Below, piece by piece: positions 1 through 11,650 of a stretch of DNA of 64,000 bases. The stretch comes from Puccinia triticina (taxonomy: Eukaryota; Basidiomycota; Pucciniomycetes; Pucciniales; Pucciniaceae), in assembly GCF_026914185.1 (NCBI RefSeq), contig NC_070571.1, forward strand, positions 1,736,001-1,800,000, written 5' to 3'. The position numbers and the translations under genes were made by a program. Positions within the stretch are counted from its first letter, which is position 1; each line of letters opens with the position of its first letter. The notes under the pieces are model-generated. The model did no database searches, was not told the origin of the DNA, and saw nothing but the letters and a program-made list of their open reading frames with translations.

Positions 1-1666
1 GCAGCAGGAGTTTGGCAAGTACCGGCCATGGAGTTCCGCTCTTAGTCGTGATAATGAGGTTGGTGGGTTCTGAGTCCCAAGACTGTAAATCTAAAAGAAT
101 TCACAAGACTAAGATTGATTTCATCATTAGAATATGGGTCTATCTGACAGACTCAGAGACATAGAGAAAAAGAAAAACAATCAATGTACCTAAGAGCGGA
201 ACAGGAGCCGACTCTGGTATGTGAGAGAGATTTTGATAAAGGGAATGACTGATTTAGCAGCTTGAACCACGAGATTGTGGACAAGGGCTGTTGCCTAAGA
301 TGAGCAGCTGAATCTAATGTCAGCGCCTGAACTCCCAATGAGAAAGCTAAGGAGAAGTGTTCATTCTCTTACTTTTGCTCGTTCAGGCTTGGTATGTTGA
401 CGTCCGCTGATACAAGTGAGTAGCGTTCCGGAGCTGCTGTGATCTGTAGTTATGACAGTTCTATCTATCAGCGGCCGACTAGCTTTGTGGGCTCTACATC
501 AAAGGACTTACCACTCGTAGAGTTGGAGATCCGTTTGATGAGGCTGGAACCTGTTTGGTCTGAGTTGACTTCGGGTGATTGCTTGCTATAATAAGATTAA
601 TGATCTTTATTTAGCAGCTCGCTCCTCAGCTTATGACAAACCCAAGGAGCACTACTTACCTGATCGGTGGTGTGCTTCTCTTGGGACGCTTATACTCTTC
701 GTTGGGTGTAGACGTGGCTGAAAGAAGAGGAACAAAGTTTCAGCTATCGCCTACTCCTATTGTCTGGGGTCACATGCATATGCATGCGCCTGAAGGTTGC
801 GCGGACTCACCATTTCCCCTTGCGGGGTTAGGGTTTTGCTCCTTGCGCTTCCTTTGCTCTGGGGCGAGCCCTGAGTCTTGACACAGGGCATGCCTGTCAA
901 GGATGTGGTCCCTTAAATGGGGCTCTCACTTGTGGGGCTCTCCATGGGGAGACGTTACTTCAAACTTTTTGCGAGCTTGGCAGTACAGGTGGACATGCGC
1001 GGCTGGGGAATTAGTTGGGATGCTCATCATAACAACTCCAAATGGGAAATCACCATTAATTAAGCTTTGAGATTAATGTTAAAGCTTCTTTTTTTTTCAG
1101 TTCCCATTGCTATGGGGGTTCTCCAAATCGAGAATTACTTTGGGTTTATTCGCGGCAGCCCTGGATGTACGCAGGTGACTGCAGAGTAGCTCACCTCACC
1201 TCAAAGGCCCCTCAACATATCAAGTAATCTGGAAGAGGAAGGTAGAGGGAGGGTGAAAGAACTCCCGTAACCCATACTCGAGCAGCTTGTAGAGAACAGG
1301 AATCTCAGGCCGTTGTAGATAACTAAAGGAATTTGTTTCCAAGGTAGTTGTTAAAAGAGTCAACCAAAATACCCGGCGCCGGGAAGGCGCCAGGGAGAAT
1401 AAATTTCCCCAGCAGGGAAGAAGCATAAAGCGGCAGATTAGACGCCGGGCGCAAAGTAAATCCGTTAAAATAATGTACATCTTTCTATACGCATTGAGGC
1501 GGGCGATGCCCCAACTCAAGAACTATCATGGGCATCTGTTTTGATTTGCTGTACGCTCGAGCTAGAATGAAAAAGAGACCTGGAGCTACTGAGCAGTTTG
1601 CTTCATTTGTCGAATGTGCTCATTAATAAAATATCTGTTCCAAGTCCACCAGCAGATTTCAGCCAG
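1..1666. other. No gene seen
   Basis: I see no recognisable coding exon, tRNA or clear terminal-repeat element here. The short open frames around 153-338, 633-881 and 1220-1519 have no family resemblance and no convincing splice structure. The stretch may hold the 3' UTR of the SET gene and old repeat remnants. Confidence 0.4.
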
Positions 1667-2512
1667 TTAGTTCTTGATACCATGATAAGATGGAATGAAA
1701 TCCGCACACCTGTCCAAGGTCTCCTTGTCCAGATGTTTCGCTCCTTGTATCATCCCGAGACAATTCCTTGAGCCGCACTTGCATCTGTGAAAATCTCTCA
1801 GATGTCAGCTTGGATGAATAAAAGGAAAAGATGAATGTGCGTCTTCAGTCACTAAATGTTCACTCACTGAAATGGTTGAGCCATGTGCCATTCGGTGCTA
1901 AAGTAGGCAAAGGTTAACGCCTGTGATGGGGGATAGAAAAGAACGAGCAAAATCACGATTTTCCAAGGGATATGAGACCATGAGTATAATAAAACAGTGG
2001 AGTTTATTAAAGGGCGGGAACAAACGTACTTCGCCCTTCTTAATTTCGGACAGTGATCTAAGGCACCAACGGCCTTCTTCAAGCCCTTTCCATCCTCCAG
2101 GCAAGTCGAAAGCTACGTTGGGTTCACAGCTATGGTTAATGTAAACTAGTTCACTATTCAGCTCGAAGTGCGCCTTCTTCGGTGCCACGGCATCGTCGTC
2201 AAATTGCACAGATGTGTACGCCTTAGTTTGCGAAACCTATTTCAGATCCAATGGTACGATCGTTGAAAAACTATGCATTAAGGAAAAGATTGATTGCAAT
2301 TCACTTTACACTCTTGACCCAGTGTGGCCAGTACTTGTCCCGCCGGGAAGTCCTTGTGATGGTAAATAACAAATAATGTAGAGAAAATGAACAGAAAACA
2401 ACTGGTTTCGTCAGCATCATCAAATGAACAAGGTCTTCAGCTCAAAAGTGGTTTTCAAGTTGACTTGCCTGTAAGGATATAAGTTTCGAGTCAAAGCAGC
2501 CTTCTGGCCCAT
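1667..2512 (-). CDS. Small SET-domain protein, 5 exons
   Basis: Proposed exons on the minus strand are 2465-2512 (tentative), 2305-2352, 2030-2221, 1868-1920 and 1667-1784, 459 nt in total, giving 152 aa. The frame is continuous through all junctions. SET domains transfer methyl groups from S-adenosylmethionine to protein lysines. The core motif NHSCEPN, preceded by ELNSELVYI, is the conserved SET cofactor and substrate site. Exon 4 gives EIKKGEALTFAYFSTEW and the last exon opens with a post-SET-like cluster, CKCGSRNC. The protein is short for the class and has no other domain. The first exon and its donor (gtcaac) are weak, so the real start may lie elsewhere. The substrate is unknown. A degenerate relative of the exon at 2305-2352 occurs near 22.5 kb. 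Confidence 0.7.
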
Positions 2513-3126
2513 GAAAAATCTCAAATTGATCGGGAAAACGTAGCTTCTTTAATTCAATCGCCATCTTCACCTTTTCCAGAAAATAGCGACCAGTTTACCA
2601 GGAGAAGATGTAACGCGGATTTGAGGGAGTGGGGAGACTGAGTTGTACGTAGTAGAATTAATAGTAAGGGCCTGTACCATAGCCCGCGGATTCCAAGGGA
2701 TTCGCAACTTGCTGTGAAATCCGAGCGACCCAGAATCGGGAGTACCAATATAGCGCCTAATTGGCGTTCTCATAATCCGAGGAAAATGGTCTGTTTTCCT
2801 CAGTTTGGAAAAATAGGTCGGACCAATTTTTTTCACCTCGGATTATGTACGCCTTCCCCAGCCACCCGCACCATCAGATACACAGCACATCCTCGTATTG
2901 CCTCCCCTACCCATGGAGTGAGTACCGGCCATCGAGAGCAGCTCACTACACCCTCGATGGCCGGCCGAAGCCAGTCATCGAGCGGAGTGCATACACCCTC
3001 CACCGATGGCTGGTCAGTAGGTTCTGCACTCTCAATGGCCGGTGGAGACCGGTGATTGATAGGAGTCCACTCCTCCGTTGATGCCCGGTCTGTACCGGCC
3101 ATCAATAGTCACTCGCCGCATTCTCG

Positions 3127-3480
3127 ATGACCGGTTTGTTCGGGTCATCGAGAAGAAGATGTACTTCTCGAGATGACCGGTTCGTTCCGGTCATCAAGAG
3201 GAGTATGTACTCTCCAAGATCCGGAACGAACCGGTCATCAAGAGAAAGATGTACTCCTCAAGACGACCGGAACGAACCGGTCATCTTGAGGAGTAGATTG
3301 ATGACCGGTTCGTTCCGATCATTGAGAGGGTATGCACTCCTCCCGATGACCGGTTCATTCCGACCATCTAGAGGAGTACATACTCCTCCCGATGACCGGT
3401 TTGTTCCGGTCATCTTAAGGAGTACATACTCCTCTCGATGACCGGTTCGTTCCGGTCATCTTGAGGAGTGTATACTCTCG
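3127..3480. repeat. Palindromic tandem array, about 43-bp period
   Basis: About eight copies of a near-perfect palindrome of the form GATGACCGG-n-CCGGTCATC are spaced about 43 bp apart. They are joined by a second short palindromic spacer of the GAGGAGTACATACTCCTC type. Copies differ by single substitutions and two read in the inverted form (ccggaacgaaccgg). Less regular copies extend back to about 2920 and on to about 3600. Confidence 0.8.
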
Positions 3481-3746
3481 ATGACCAAGAGGACAGCCCA
3501 TTGAAGGGAGCCCTCAATGACCGAACGGACCTGCCATCGAGGGAAATACGTTCCCGATGGCCGGTGTGTACCGCTCTGGCTGACCGGTCAGTACCGGTGA
3601 CCGAGGAGTTTTTGATGAATCCGCGGTCCCATGGTACGCCTTTTGGAGCAGGTCGGATTTTGAGCTCGGGGAAACCGTGCAGGGAAAATAATCCAGCTGA
3701 CGAACCGGTATTTTTGGCGGCTCGGAATCCGAGGTGTGAATCCGCG

Positions 3747-4324
3747 CTAACTTAACTAAGTCCCTCTCTTTGCTGAGGGGGGACGCCGTCCCGCAGGGAC
3801 CCTCCGAAGGAGGGACTTATACACTAAGTGGACGCGGCCTGAGAGAATCAGGAACTTGGCCTTTTTCAATCCTGTGTAGCTTCATAACATCACATTATGT
3901 GATTGAGTTGTAGGGGAACAAAAGATGCAGAACATCAAGGAGAATCTTTCCACCTATTGTCCTATTTTTAGGGATATGTAATGACATTCAAACGTTTTTT
4001 TTTGCAACTTCATCTAGTTGGCTATATCCCATATCACACATGTTGCACTGTACAGAATCTGGAATTCATGATGTTACAACTCTGATTACAGCTCAACAAG
4101 AGGTGTTTAGGATGGGAAAAAATAGTAGAAAGATAGGGACAGCTTGGGCCATCCCAGAAATGTAAACAATTTCAAAAATGGTGCAGAGGCTCATGAGGGA
4201 GAGTGATTGTAAAAAAGTCCCCACCAAAAGTCATAATTCTCTCAGGCCGCGGGGTCCACATAGCGCGTAAGTCCCTCCTTCGGAGGTTGCTTTGCTCCCC
4301 CAAGGAGGGAATTAGCTAAGTTAG
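3747..4324. mobile_element. Mutator-like MITE, 578 bp, 9-bp TSD
   Basis: The element starts CTAACTTAAC and ends GCTAAGTTAG, with long inverted termini of about 90 bp. It is flanked by a perfect 9-bp duplication, GAATCCGCG (3738-3746 and 4325-4333). Each terminus is itself a hairpin, AAGTCCCTC-loop-GGAGGGACTT, followed by the shared inner motif GGCCTGAGAGAAT. No coding capacity. The 9-bp TSD and long TIRs fit Mutator-like elements. Related copies lie at 10928-11642 and 22863-23455. Confidence 0.85.
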
Positions 4325-4354
4325 GAATCCGCGGAAAGCTATGGTACAGGCCCT

Positions 4355-5138
4355 AATAAGTACGTACAACCTGGCACCTGCTTGCCGAAGTCCAGGAATC
4401 ATCTCGGGCGAGCGGGTACATGCACGCGCTTGCTGGGGGGGCTTTCCGAACGGGTACACCTTTGTACATATAGCTTAGCACAATCCCCTTGTTTCAGGGG
4501 CCGGGGGACCCGGCGCGCCGAAGGCGCCTCGCAAAGCGAGCCTCTGAAAGAGGGGCTTGTGAGCAATGTCCCATCCGTGGCCTGAGAGCTTGGGCTTTTT
4601 GTGGCTTTTTTGACCTCTTTGGAGCTCTCAGGCTTATAGCTCCCAAACCATCAGGCCAATCAAAATGCCGTGAGCTTTCTGATGTAGGCATCCATCTTGC
4701 CTTTAAGGCCATATTTTTTTTGTGCATATTTTGAAGAAATAATACCCCTTCCCTGGTGTGTTAGTGAGAGTCTCTCTTGGAGCTTGTATCTTGCAGTTAT
4801 TCCATAATCAGTGGTATCCCATATACTACAGGTTGTACAGATCAAACATTTGGTACCCTGTACAAATTGTACAAAGGTCAGGAGCCACACATTGAACAGA
4901 TGGATGATACGTACATAGTGAGAACGGCGTACTCAAGTGTTACAAACAAACAAACAAACAAACTTGGGAACAATTTTGTGGCTATGTACATAGCCTAACA
5001 TTTCACTTGAACAACTCGCAACAAAAATTTCTTGCTAAATATATTGATCCCATTTCCCTTAGACAACTTGCAAAATTCCCTTTACTATAATCAGTACCTT
5101 CCAAAAAAACACCTCTCAAGTTTCCTGAATGCACAACC
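4355..5138. other. Intergenic, no gene seen
   Basis: Contains GC-rich inverted repeats around 4490-4560 and an inverted pair of gagagcttgggc and gagctctcaggc near 4583-4630, probably an old TIR element end, plus a (caaa)n run near 4945. No exon with family resemblance. The 5' end of the RecQ-like gene should lie here, but no in-frame ATG was found. Confidence 0.4.
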
Positions 5139-7356
5139 TTGGCCTTGGTATTATACAAGAAGCTTTATGAAAAGAGCAACAAGAAGTTGAAAGAGCACAT
5201 CAAGAAAACATCTATAGAGAACTACAAGCAGGAGGCCAAGCCCTTACAAGTCAAAGCCATTTTCAACCTTTGCAAAGGTTGCAATACTTTCCTTCTTGCT
5301 GGAACAGGCTTTGGGAATTCAAGAATCTTGGAGATTTACTTCAAAATGATTCCGAAATCACAAAAGGCTGTGGTGTTGGTTTTAAATCCGCTTGATGCCT
5401 TGGGAGATAATCAAGTTTTTGAGAAGGAGCAAGCTGGATTTACGGCGATAAACTTAACAAATATGAACTTTGATAAAGACACCGCTGACGCAATCATGAA
5501 TGGAGAATACAATTTTATCTACTTGAGTCCTGAGATTTTTCTCAATAGCAAATCCTTTGACGGTGTTTACTTTAGCACTACTTTCCAGAACCGCCTTGCC
5601 ATGATTGTAGTTGATGAGGCCCATATGATCTACATATGGGGCCTTGTTGAGAGTTCCACTTCAAAAACTATTACTTCAGTACACGGTCGAATCGAGGACT
5701 ACGCTATATTCAGACCTTGTTATGGAAAAGTTGGGCCGCATTTGCTCTTTTGTAATGATAAGCCCATCCTATTGCTATCTGCAACGTGTCGTCCGGTGGC
5801 TGTGGACGGAATCATGAAAAGGCTCAAGCTTAATGAAAGTGATATAGATATTTTACAAGGAGAGCTTACCCAACCCAAGATTCGAATCATCCGGATTGAA
5901 ATGGCATATTCTCTTGCATCAACACTGGACTTAATCAAAGCTTTTCCGTCAAGTAAGGACGTTCGCAATGAAGACTTAGTCCCAACACTTATTTACAGCG
6001 GCTCGCGTAATCGTACACTTACAGCGATGGAGGTTGTAGACATGGCTCGCAAGACTCCTGGGGGTGCATTTGTACCTCACAGCACCTGCATCCGAAGGTT
6101 CCATTCATGCACTGGTGATCAAGACAAGGTTGATTGCGTCCAAGATTTTTCGGCAGGCAAGTTTCCTTTAATCTCGTGCACCATGGCGCTTGGTCTGGGC
6201 CAGAACTGGAAGCGAGTCCAAATGGTGGTCCACATGGGCAGGGGTGATCCAGCAAATATCAGCCAGATGATAGGTAGATGCGGGAGGGATGGTCAACAGG
6301 GACTGGCGCTGATGTTTATTGAGAAGAATTGGCGAAATGGTAAAAATTCAGTTGATCAGTTTACCCAAGGCGCATTTCAAAATGACCAAGATTGAATGGA
6401 CGCACTTGCGATCACTCCTGTTTGCCTGCGGATTGCCTACTCAATTGATAACTTGTAAGTCAAATCCATTTGTTATAATCAAACATAAAAAAAACATTCA
6501 ACTCATTGATATATTTATAAAATCATAGGCTGGGGTACGTCCCACTCTGGGAGGATGATCCGGCGTACATTCAGGAGAGGGAGCAAGAAATCAAGCAATC
6601 AATGCTCAAGTGCCGCTGCTTTAATTGTGCTGCTGCCCAAGTTCCCAAATTGATGAATAACCTTATCTTTGCAAACAAAGAGAATTTTGACGACATCATC
6701 AACAACAACTTCCAAACAGCTGAGGTGCGCGATATAAGTGTCAAATATCCAGCCAAACAGACATCACTCAGAAAAAAGAAAATTCTAGACAATGAAAGAC
6801 CCGCTTTAGAAGTTTTCAAGGCTCAGCTCATTGCTGATTTGCATGAAGATTACAACAGTCGATTTGAAGCGGGAGGGCCTCTTTGTGATGAAGATATCTT
6901 TGGTGAAGAAGAGGCCAATTCCATAGTTTCCTATATGCATCATATCCACACACCAAATGATATTCGAGGTATAATTGGAGGCCAATGTTATGAAGGCCTA
7001 CTTACGTGGCTGTTCAATCAAATCACCAAGTTCAAGATTTCTCTGGAGGGTGACACTGTCTGTGGAAGAGCGGCACTGAAGAGGTTGAAGTTATCACTGC
7101 CATCGGTTCAGACACCTTCCACAAATGGAGGACCAAAAACCAAGTCTGTGGCATCAAAGAGCGGACCAAGGCCACCAACAAAGAAAGAGCTGGCAGCTGA
7201 AGCAAGCTGCCTACGATCTGTTGAGAAGAAATGCAGTTGGTTTCAGAAAAAAAACGCAAGGACCAGATCGCTCAGTTCATGAGGGAAGCCTTTGAGAAGG
7301 CACAAAGGGATAAAGGAGAGATATCTAAACAACACAAAGGAAATGCAAGACAATAA
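5139..7356 (+). pseudogene. RecQ-like DEAD/DEAH helicase, decayed copy
   Basis: Two exons (to 6454, and from 6529) encode a superfamily-2 helicase of the RecQ-like type amplified in rust fungi. Visible motifs are motif I GTGFGNSR, motif II VVDEAH, motif III LLSAT, motif VI QMIGRCGRDG, and a Cys cluster CRCFNC after the intron. Three defects stand out. The Walker A lysine is Asn (GNSR where GKSR is expected). An in-frame TGA at 6393-6395 sits where the family has Arg, consistent with CGA to TGA. The frame is lost at an A8 run near 7247-7254, and an alternative frame from there stays open to a stop at 7354-7356. No in-frame ATG was found upstream of 5139. It meets the DUF6589 gene tail to tail with about 80 bp between them. 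Functional helicase activity is unlikely. Confidence 0.8.
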
Positions 7357-7435
7357 GAAGTTCCAGGAAAAGAAGCATCACTTATTCAACATTCTGGAGT
7401 ACATGTGTAGATTTCTGCCTCAATATTTATCCCAT

Positions 7436-10312
7436 CTACATATCTACTGAGCTTACTTCATCTTGTTTGCTGTCCTCTTTATCTTCAGGCCTTATGACAT
7501 CATCATAAAATAAATGTTTTTTGAATTCTTTCAGTTCAGGGTCCTTTGCTTGAATCATTGTCTTTATCTTAGCAAACCTAGATAAATAAGTGTTGTCCAC
7601 TTTTTTGGTTCTTGGTGAAGCCGCAGTTGGTTTTTGACCCAGTATATCACGGTTGTTAGCCATTTGCATGAACATTTTGAGAGACTTTTTATCTAGCTTG
7701 TTCTTGTGGGACTGATGTATGACAGTTTGACCACAATCTAACTTGAGTGATTGGAACATACGCTGCAACTGTTTGCAGAGTTTCATAAGGCTTTTCAGTT
7801 AAGATATTTATGACAGAGAGTAGATTTGTGTTTTTTTTTACTTACAATGTCAATGTTGACAGAGAGTAAATCCTGGAGTTGCTCTACTTTTGTGCCATTG
7901 CCAGTCTTGTTGTGAAATAATTTTAACCGATAATTCTGTATCTCAAGCCAATAATCCTTTGCAACAAAATGGTTGCTTTGACCAGTTGGGGAGAACAACA
8001 AGTTGTGGCTGAGGTATTTTCTCATTGCTTGTGGTAGGATCTCGGTGAGAAGTAGTACCATTTGAGGGAGGTAGGAAGAGTAGTTTGTAAGCCCAGTAAG
8101 AGCCTGGGTCATCAAGCACCATTTCTTCCATACATTCATTAGTCTTCCAATATCTCCAGGCTCATTGATCTCATTGCTTCTACTACAGATGAAAAATCAT
8201 GTAATAGAATCAGAGTGTTGTTAAGCTTGGGACAATTTCCTTTTGCTGCTGCCCTGCGGGCTTTTGGAGAGCAAAATTGATCGTAACATTCATCAATAAT
8301 GGCATTCCAGCAAGCTGTGGGGATGGTCTGGCGCTCTTCGGACAAGTTTTTGAACTGAGTCTTCATAACAACCCTGCGAAAACAGCCCATAATCAGTCAT
8401 GATCTGGAAATAATGATGAATAAACTGATAGTTATCCAACTCACCGCAAGCAGTAATAAAGAGTGGCTTCCATCACCCTCTCCATCTGATTAATCATCAG
8501 GGTGAATTCTTTCTTCTGGATGGCTTTTTCTGACGGGAAACCCAATGCCTCCAAGAATTGCCAGGCACCACAGTTTGAATCGTCGCTTGGATCACCAAAA
8601 TGGTGAGTAAATGTGGTTGAGACAATATTCCACAAAGTGTGAGAGGCCCCCAGCTGAAATAATACATTCTTGAGGTTGTCTTTCCCATGAGGGCTCGGAG
8701 TGCGTTGAGATCTGAGGGAATTAAAGTTCTGGATTGTGCCCAAATCACCATCCATAGGCTGGAGGCGGCCATAGAATTCATCGCCCAACAGACCAGATTG
8801 ATGGAGGATAGTCGTGAAAACCTGCCCAATCCCTTCGGCAGAATTGTCCGACGCATCCATCAACTTCAACATGTGGATGGTTGGCTTTTTATGGCTGATC
8901 TGATCAATTACAGGCGGATTGATCGGAGTGGCAGAGGCTGACTTTGATGGGATAGCAAGATGTTCCTGAAGAACCCGAGCTATTTGGCTCTTCCATATAG
9001 CCACTTCACTTGCTTGTGCATCCGCCGCAGGCATGAAATGGGCCGGCTCTATTGTGAAATCTGGAACATTGCGTAGGGATTCACGAAATGCATTCAGAGT
9101 GAGCTCTTCTAAATTGAGTGTACAGAGGAGGGAGTTGTTCGGGACGTGAATGTAGCCCCAGGTCCCACAAAACGTATTGGACCGGTTGCCAACTGATAGG
9201 TCATGGACTCGCTGAACCATGTCTATGTTATCAATACATATACTTGGAGCCAATGGTATGTTCTGCTTCACAGCCATGACTTTCCTAATATTAGCCTCGC
9301 CTTCCTTAGACAGTGTTTTGAGTGCACTAAGGGCTGTTCGTCTGCTTGATGCTAAGCCGAGATAGTTCAAGTATTTGTGTATTCGCTCGGAGACCCCACA
9401 AGCCAAGAAGCGCACAGAATTCCTCAATTGTAGGGCATTGTGCCTTCGGTTATGGGCAAATGCTACAATTGAGCAGATTGTAGTGGCAATCTAGGAAACA
9501 GCGGATGGGTCCAGTGTTAGTATATAGGTCGTGCTAGAGATGAAATAGCAAATTACCAACCCTTGCAAACCGAGCATTGACACGGTCCTGCCCAGTTAGT
9601 TCTTGAATATAGGCAACCTCACCAAAATCCTCGCACTCAGCTGCATCCTTAGAGGTCTCGTTGGCCAAGTTCGCCGCTTCTCTGGCATCTTTGTTCGCCA
9701 TACTAGTGTCATTGGCAATGCCTCTCTGCTGAAGCATCCCAAATATCAATCCATGCAAGAATGGCATATGTTCCTCGGTCATGATTTTTTCTTCACTGCG
9801 CTGTTCTTCAGGGGTAAAGAACGATGCCTTTACAGTGACAGAGCTATGGAACGATCCGCGGGGATAATAACCACGCGGTGCTTCCTGTGACACAAGCTCC
9901 TTAACCGCCTGGAACAAAGGTAAATTAGTCATGAATCTGCAACTGGAGTGATGATAAAGAGCTACAAAAGTTGCAAACCTGCTGCTGAATAAATGTGGAC
10001 CACCTTTCACGACCACTGTCTGACCTTTGGACTTCCAGACGCAAAAGCTCAAGCAGTCTCATGGTTGAGTCAATTCCCCTTGGCTGGGGCCATAAGCGAC
10101 GCAAGAATGCTACCTCAGAATTTTCAGAGCTTAGAAATATTTCCAAGAAGCGCTTCGGAGTCATTTTTGATGGGGTAGAGTTTAAAATCTGACATATTTG
10201 GAGGACCTTTTTTGGTCTCACTGGGCAATTCCATGATGATGTTAAATATGATATTGCTTTTTGGTGGATGCTCTTGCAGGGAGGGAATAAGCTGTGTGAA
10301 AATGACTTTCAT
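7436..10312 (-). pseudogene. DUF6589-family protein, frameshifted
   Basis: Exon-like blocks on the minus strand at about 10312-9990, 9910-9550, 9490-8445, 8375-8160 and 8160-7436 make one protein of roughly 800-900 aa, resembling the DUF6589 family of basidiomycetes. The core SICIDNIDMVQRVHDLSVGN and the C-terminal LTNYSSYLP and FSPTGQSNHFVAKDYW segments are the recognisable parts. Near 8160-8175 the frame jumps by one base in mid-domain with no GT-AG intron available. This is best explained by a one-base loss; the downstream frame continues for over 100 codons. The tail after 7786 is charged and low in complexity. The family's function is not known to me. Confidence is moderate for the family and good for the break. 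Confidence 0.65.
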
Positions 10313-10789
10313 GCCGGAAGCCTCGGTCCAGCTGGCTAAAAATAATCAATACTTTCTTCAAAGGTTACACATCTGAGCCTACTTCTGCGACTTGTTACAA
10401 CTAATTTCCAGAGACGTGTTACAAATCTAGTCATGGGGATTGTATAACGATCAACACTAGGCAGTATGGGTATGTCTTTAGCTAGGTGGTTGATTCTTCT
10501 TAAATACAGGATTTATATTGGCATAAGGCATGAGAGGAAAGTTTGCAGAAGAAGTAAGAAGAACCCCTGGGTCCTCTCTTGGAAAAATGGAAATTTCAAT
10601 AATTTATGGACGGCGAAATACACAACCCCTAGCCGTCTGTCTAGCGCAGAAAGAAGGAGAAAAATCAGGCCTTTCGGCCGGTCCATTTGGATGAAAGAAC
10701 TTCCACCAGGAAGGTGGGGAAATATTGAGGGCAAGTTTTTCCCTGCCAAAGCGTCTCAAGCTCTCAGGGCAAAATTTTGACATTAGTCA
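10313..10789. other. Intergenic, no gene seen
   Basis: Three short motifs of the form GTTACA occur at 10360-10430. No coding exon, tRNA or clear terminal repeat was recognised. The 5' end of the DUF6589 gene may extend into the first 100 bp. Confidence 0.35.
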
Positions 10790-10882
10790 CAAGTCCCTCC
10801 TTCGGAGGCTCGCGCAGGGGCGCTTCGCACCAGCCCAGGCTGTACTAGGGCCCTCTGAAGCGAGGGACTTGTGTTAAGTTAG
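10780..10882. mobile_element. Remnant of the CTAACTTA MITE family (right terminus)
   Basis: Runs from a GACATTAGTCACAAGTCCC hairpin arm to a terminal GTGTTAAGTTAG, matching the right terminus of the 9-bp-TSD MITEs. No matching left end with the expected flank tgtacatac was found upstream, so this looks like a truncated copy. It lies 45 bp from the next copy. Confidence 0.6.
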
Positions 10883-10927
10883 TGTACATACTTGGTAGGG
10901 ATGAATCTTCTTTGAGTTCCCCCAGGA

Positions 10928-11642
10928 CTAACTTAACACAAGTCCCCCCCTGGTGGGAGGCTCGCTGCGGCTGGCCACAAAGCGGCCCCTCCCGCAGGGA
11001 GGGACTTGCATGTAATGTCAAAATTTTGGCTGGGAAAGAAATCACAATTGGCTGGAGGGAGTATATTAAGCCTCAGCCAGCCTCCCCCTCAGGTCCTGTG
11101 GACCTGCCCCAGAGCCAAAAGATACTTCTGGACCTCAGCTTTCATTTGGCACTGGTCTCATCTCCTCAATCCAAACCATTTGCACTGTACTAATGGTTTA
11201 AAAATAAATAAAAAACCATGAAGAAATTTAAGCTAAGGATACGCAACCATCATGCCTGGTGGATGCTGGATCCGCAAACCCGCAGATCCTACACATGTAG
11301 TGTTGCATTTTGTTGCAGAAAGGAAATGCAATTGTGCATATTATCAGAAAATCCGAAATTGGATCTTCAGATTTGACCTTCAAAACGGATTCCTTCAATC
11401 AGTTTTGGGTCTTTTTGCTCAAATTTTTGGGTGAGGGTGCGCATCAGCACTGCCAATGAAACTGTCTATTCAGTTTTTTTGTACATGTTTTGCTGATTTT
11501 TAAATAACTATTTAGTGATTTTGGGGTTGAATATCCTTCCTTTCCCTGCCAGACTTCAGACATTAGGCGTAAGCCTCTCCTGCGGAGATCCCTCTGGGCA
11601 GGGTCCCCCGGACCCTCTGTCCGAGAGGCTTAGTTAAGCTAG
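10928..11642. mobile_element. Mutator-like MITE, 715 bp
   Basis: The left end CTAACTTAAC and right end GTTAAGCTAG carry the same hairpin-type termini as the copies at 3747 and 22863. The flanks are CCCCCAGGA on the left and CCCCAGGA on the right, that is a 9-bp target duplication with one C lost from a C run, or an 8-bp one. No coding capacity. Confidence 0.75.
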
Positions 11643-11650
11643 CCCCAGGA

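Larger units (their letters stand above)
2667..4354. mobile_element. TIR element (AGGGCCTGTACCATAG ends)
   Basis: The left end AGGGCCTGTACCATAG matches the inverse of the right end exactly, and similarity continues into CCGCGGATTC after a short gap. The flanks (taatagta and aataagta) are similar but not an exact 8-bp target duplication, so the superfamily is unsettled; hAT is possible. No transposase is present. Inside are a palindromic tandem array (3127-3480) and a younger MITE (3747-4324) inserted into the right terminal repeat. Without the MITE the element is about 1.1 kb. Confidence 0.6.

Noticed and set aside
633..881. 82-codon plus-strand frame with a hydrophobic start
   Set aside because: No family features or splice support; codon content looks non-coding.
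3127..3480. Regularly spaced palindromic repeats resembling a CRISPR array
   Set aside because: The spacers are themselves repeated and palindromic, the host is eukaryotic, and the array lies inside a TIR element.
2667..4354. An 8-bp hAT target duplication for the AGGGCCTG element
   Set aside because: The flanks taatagta and aataagta match only in part, so the superfamily was left open.
10780..11642. Reading 10780-11010 as one inverted-repeat element
   Set aside because: The outward-facing CTAACTTA ends and the matched CCCCAGGA flanks show a complete MITE starting at 10928 beside a truncated one.
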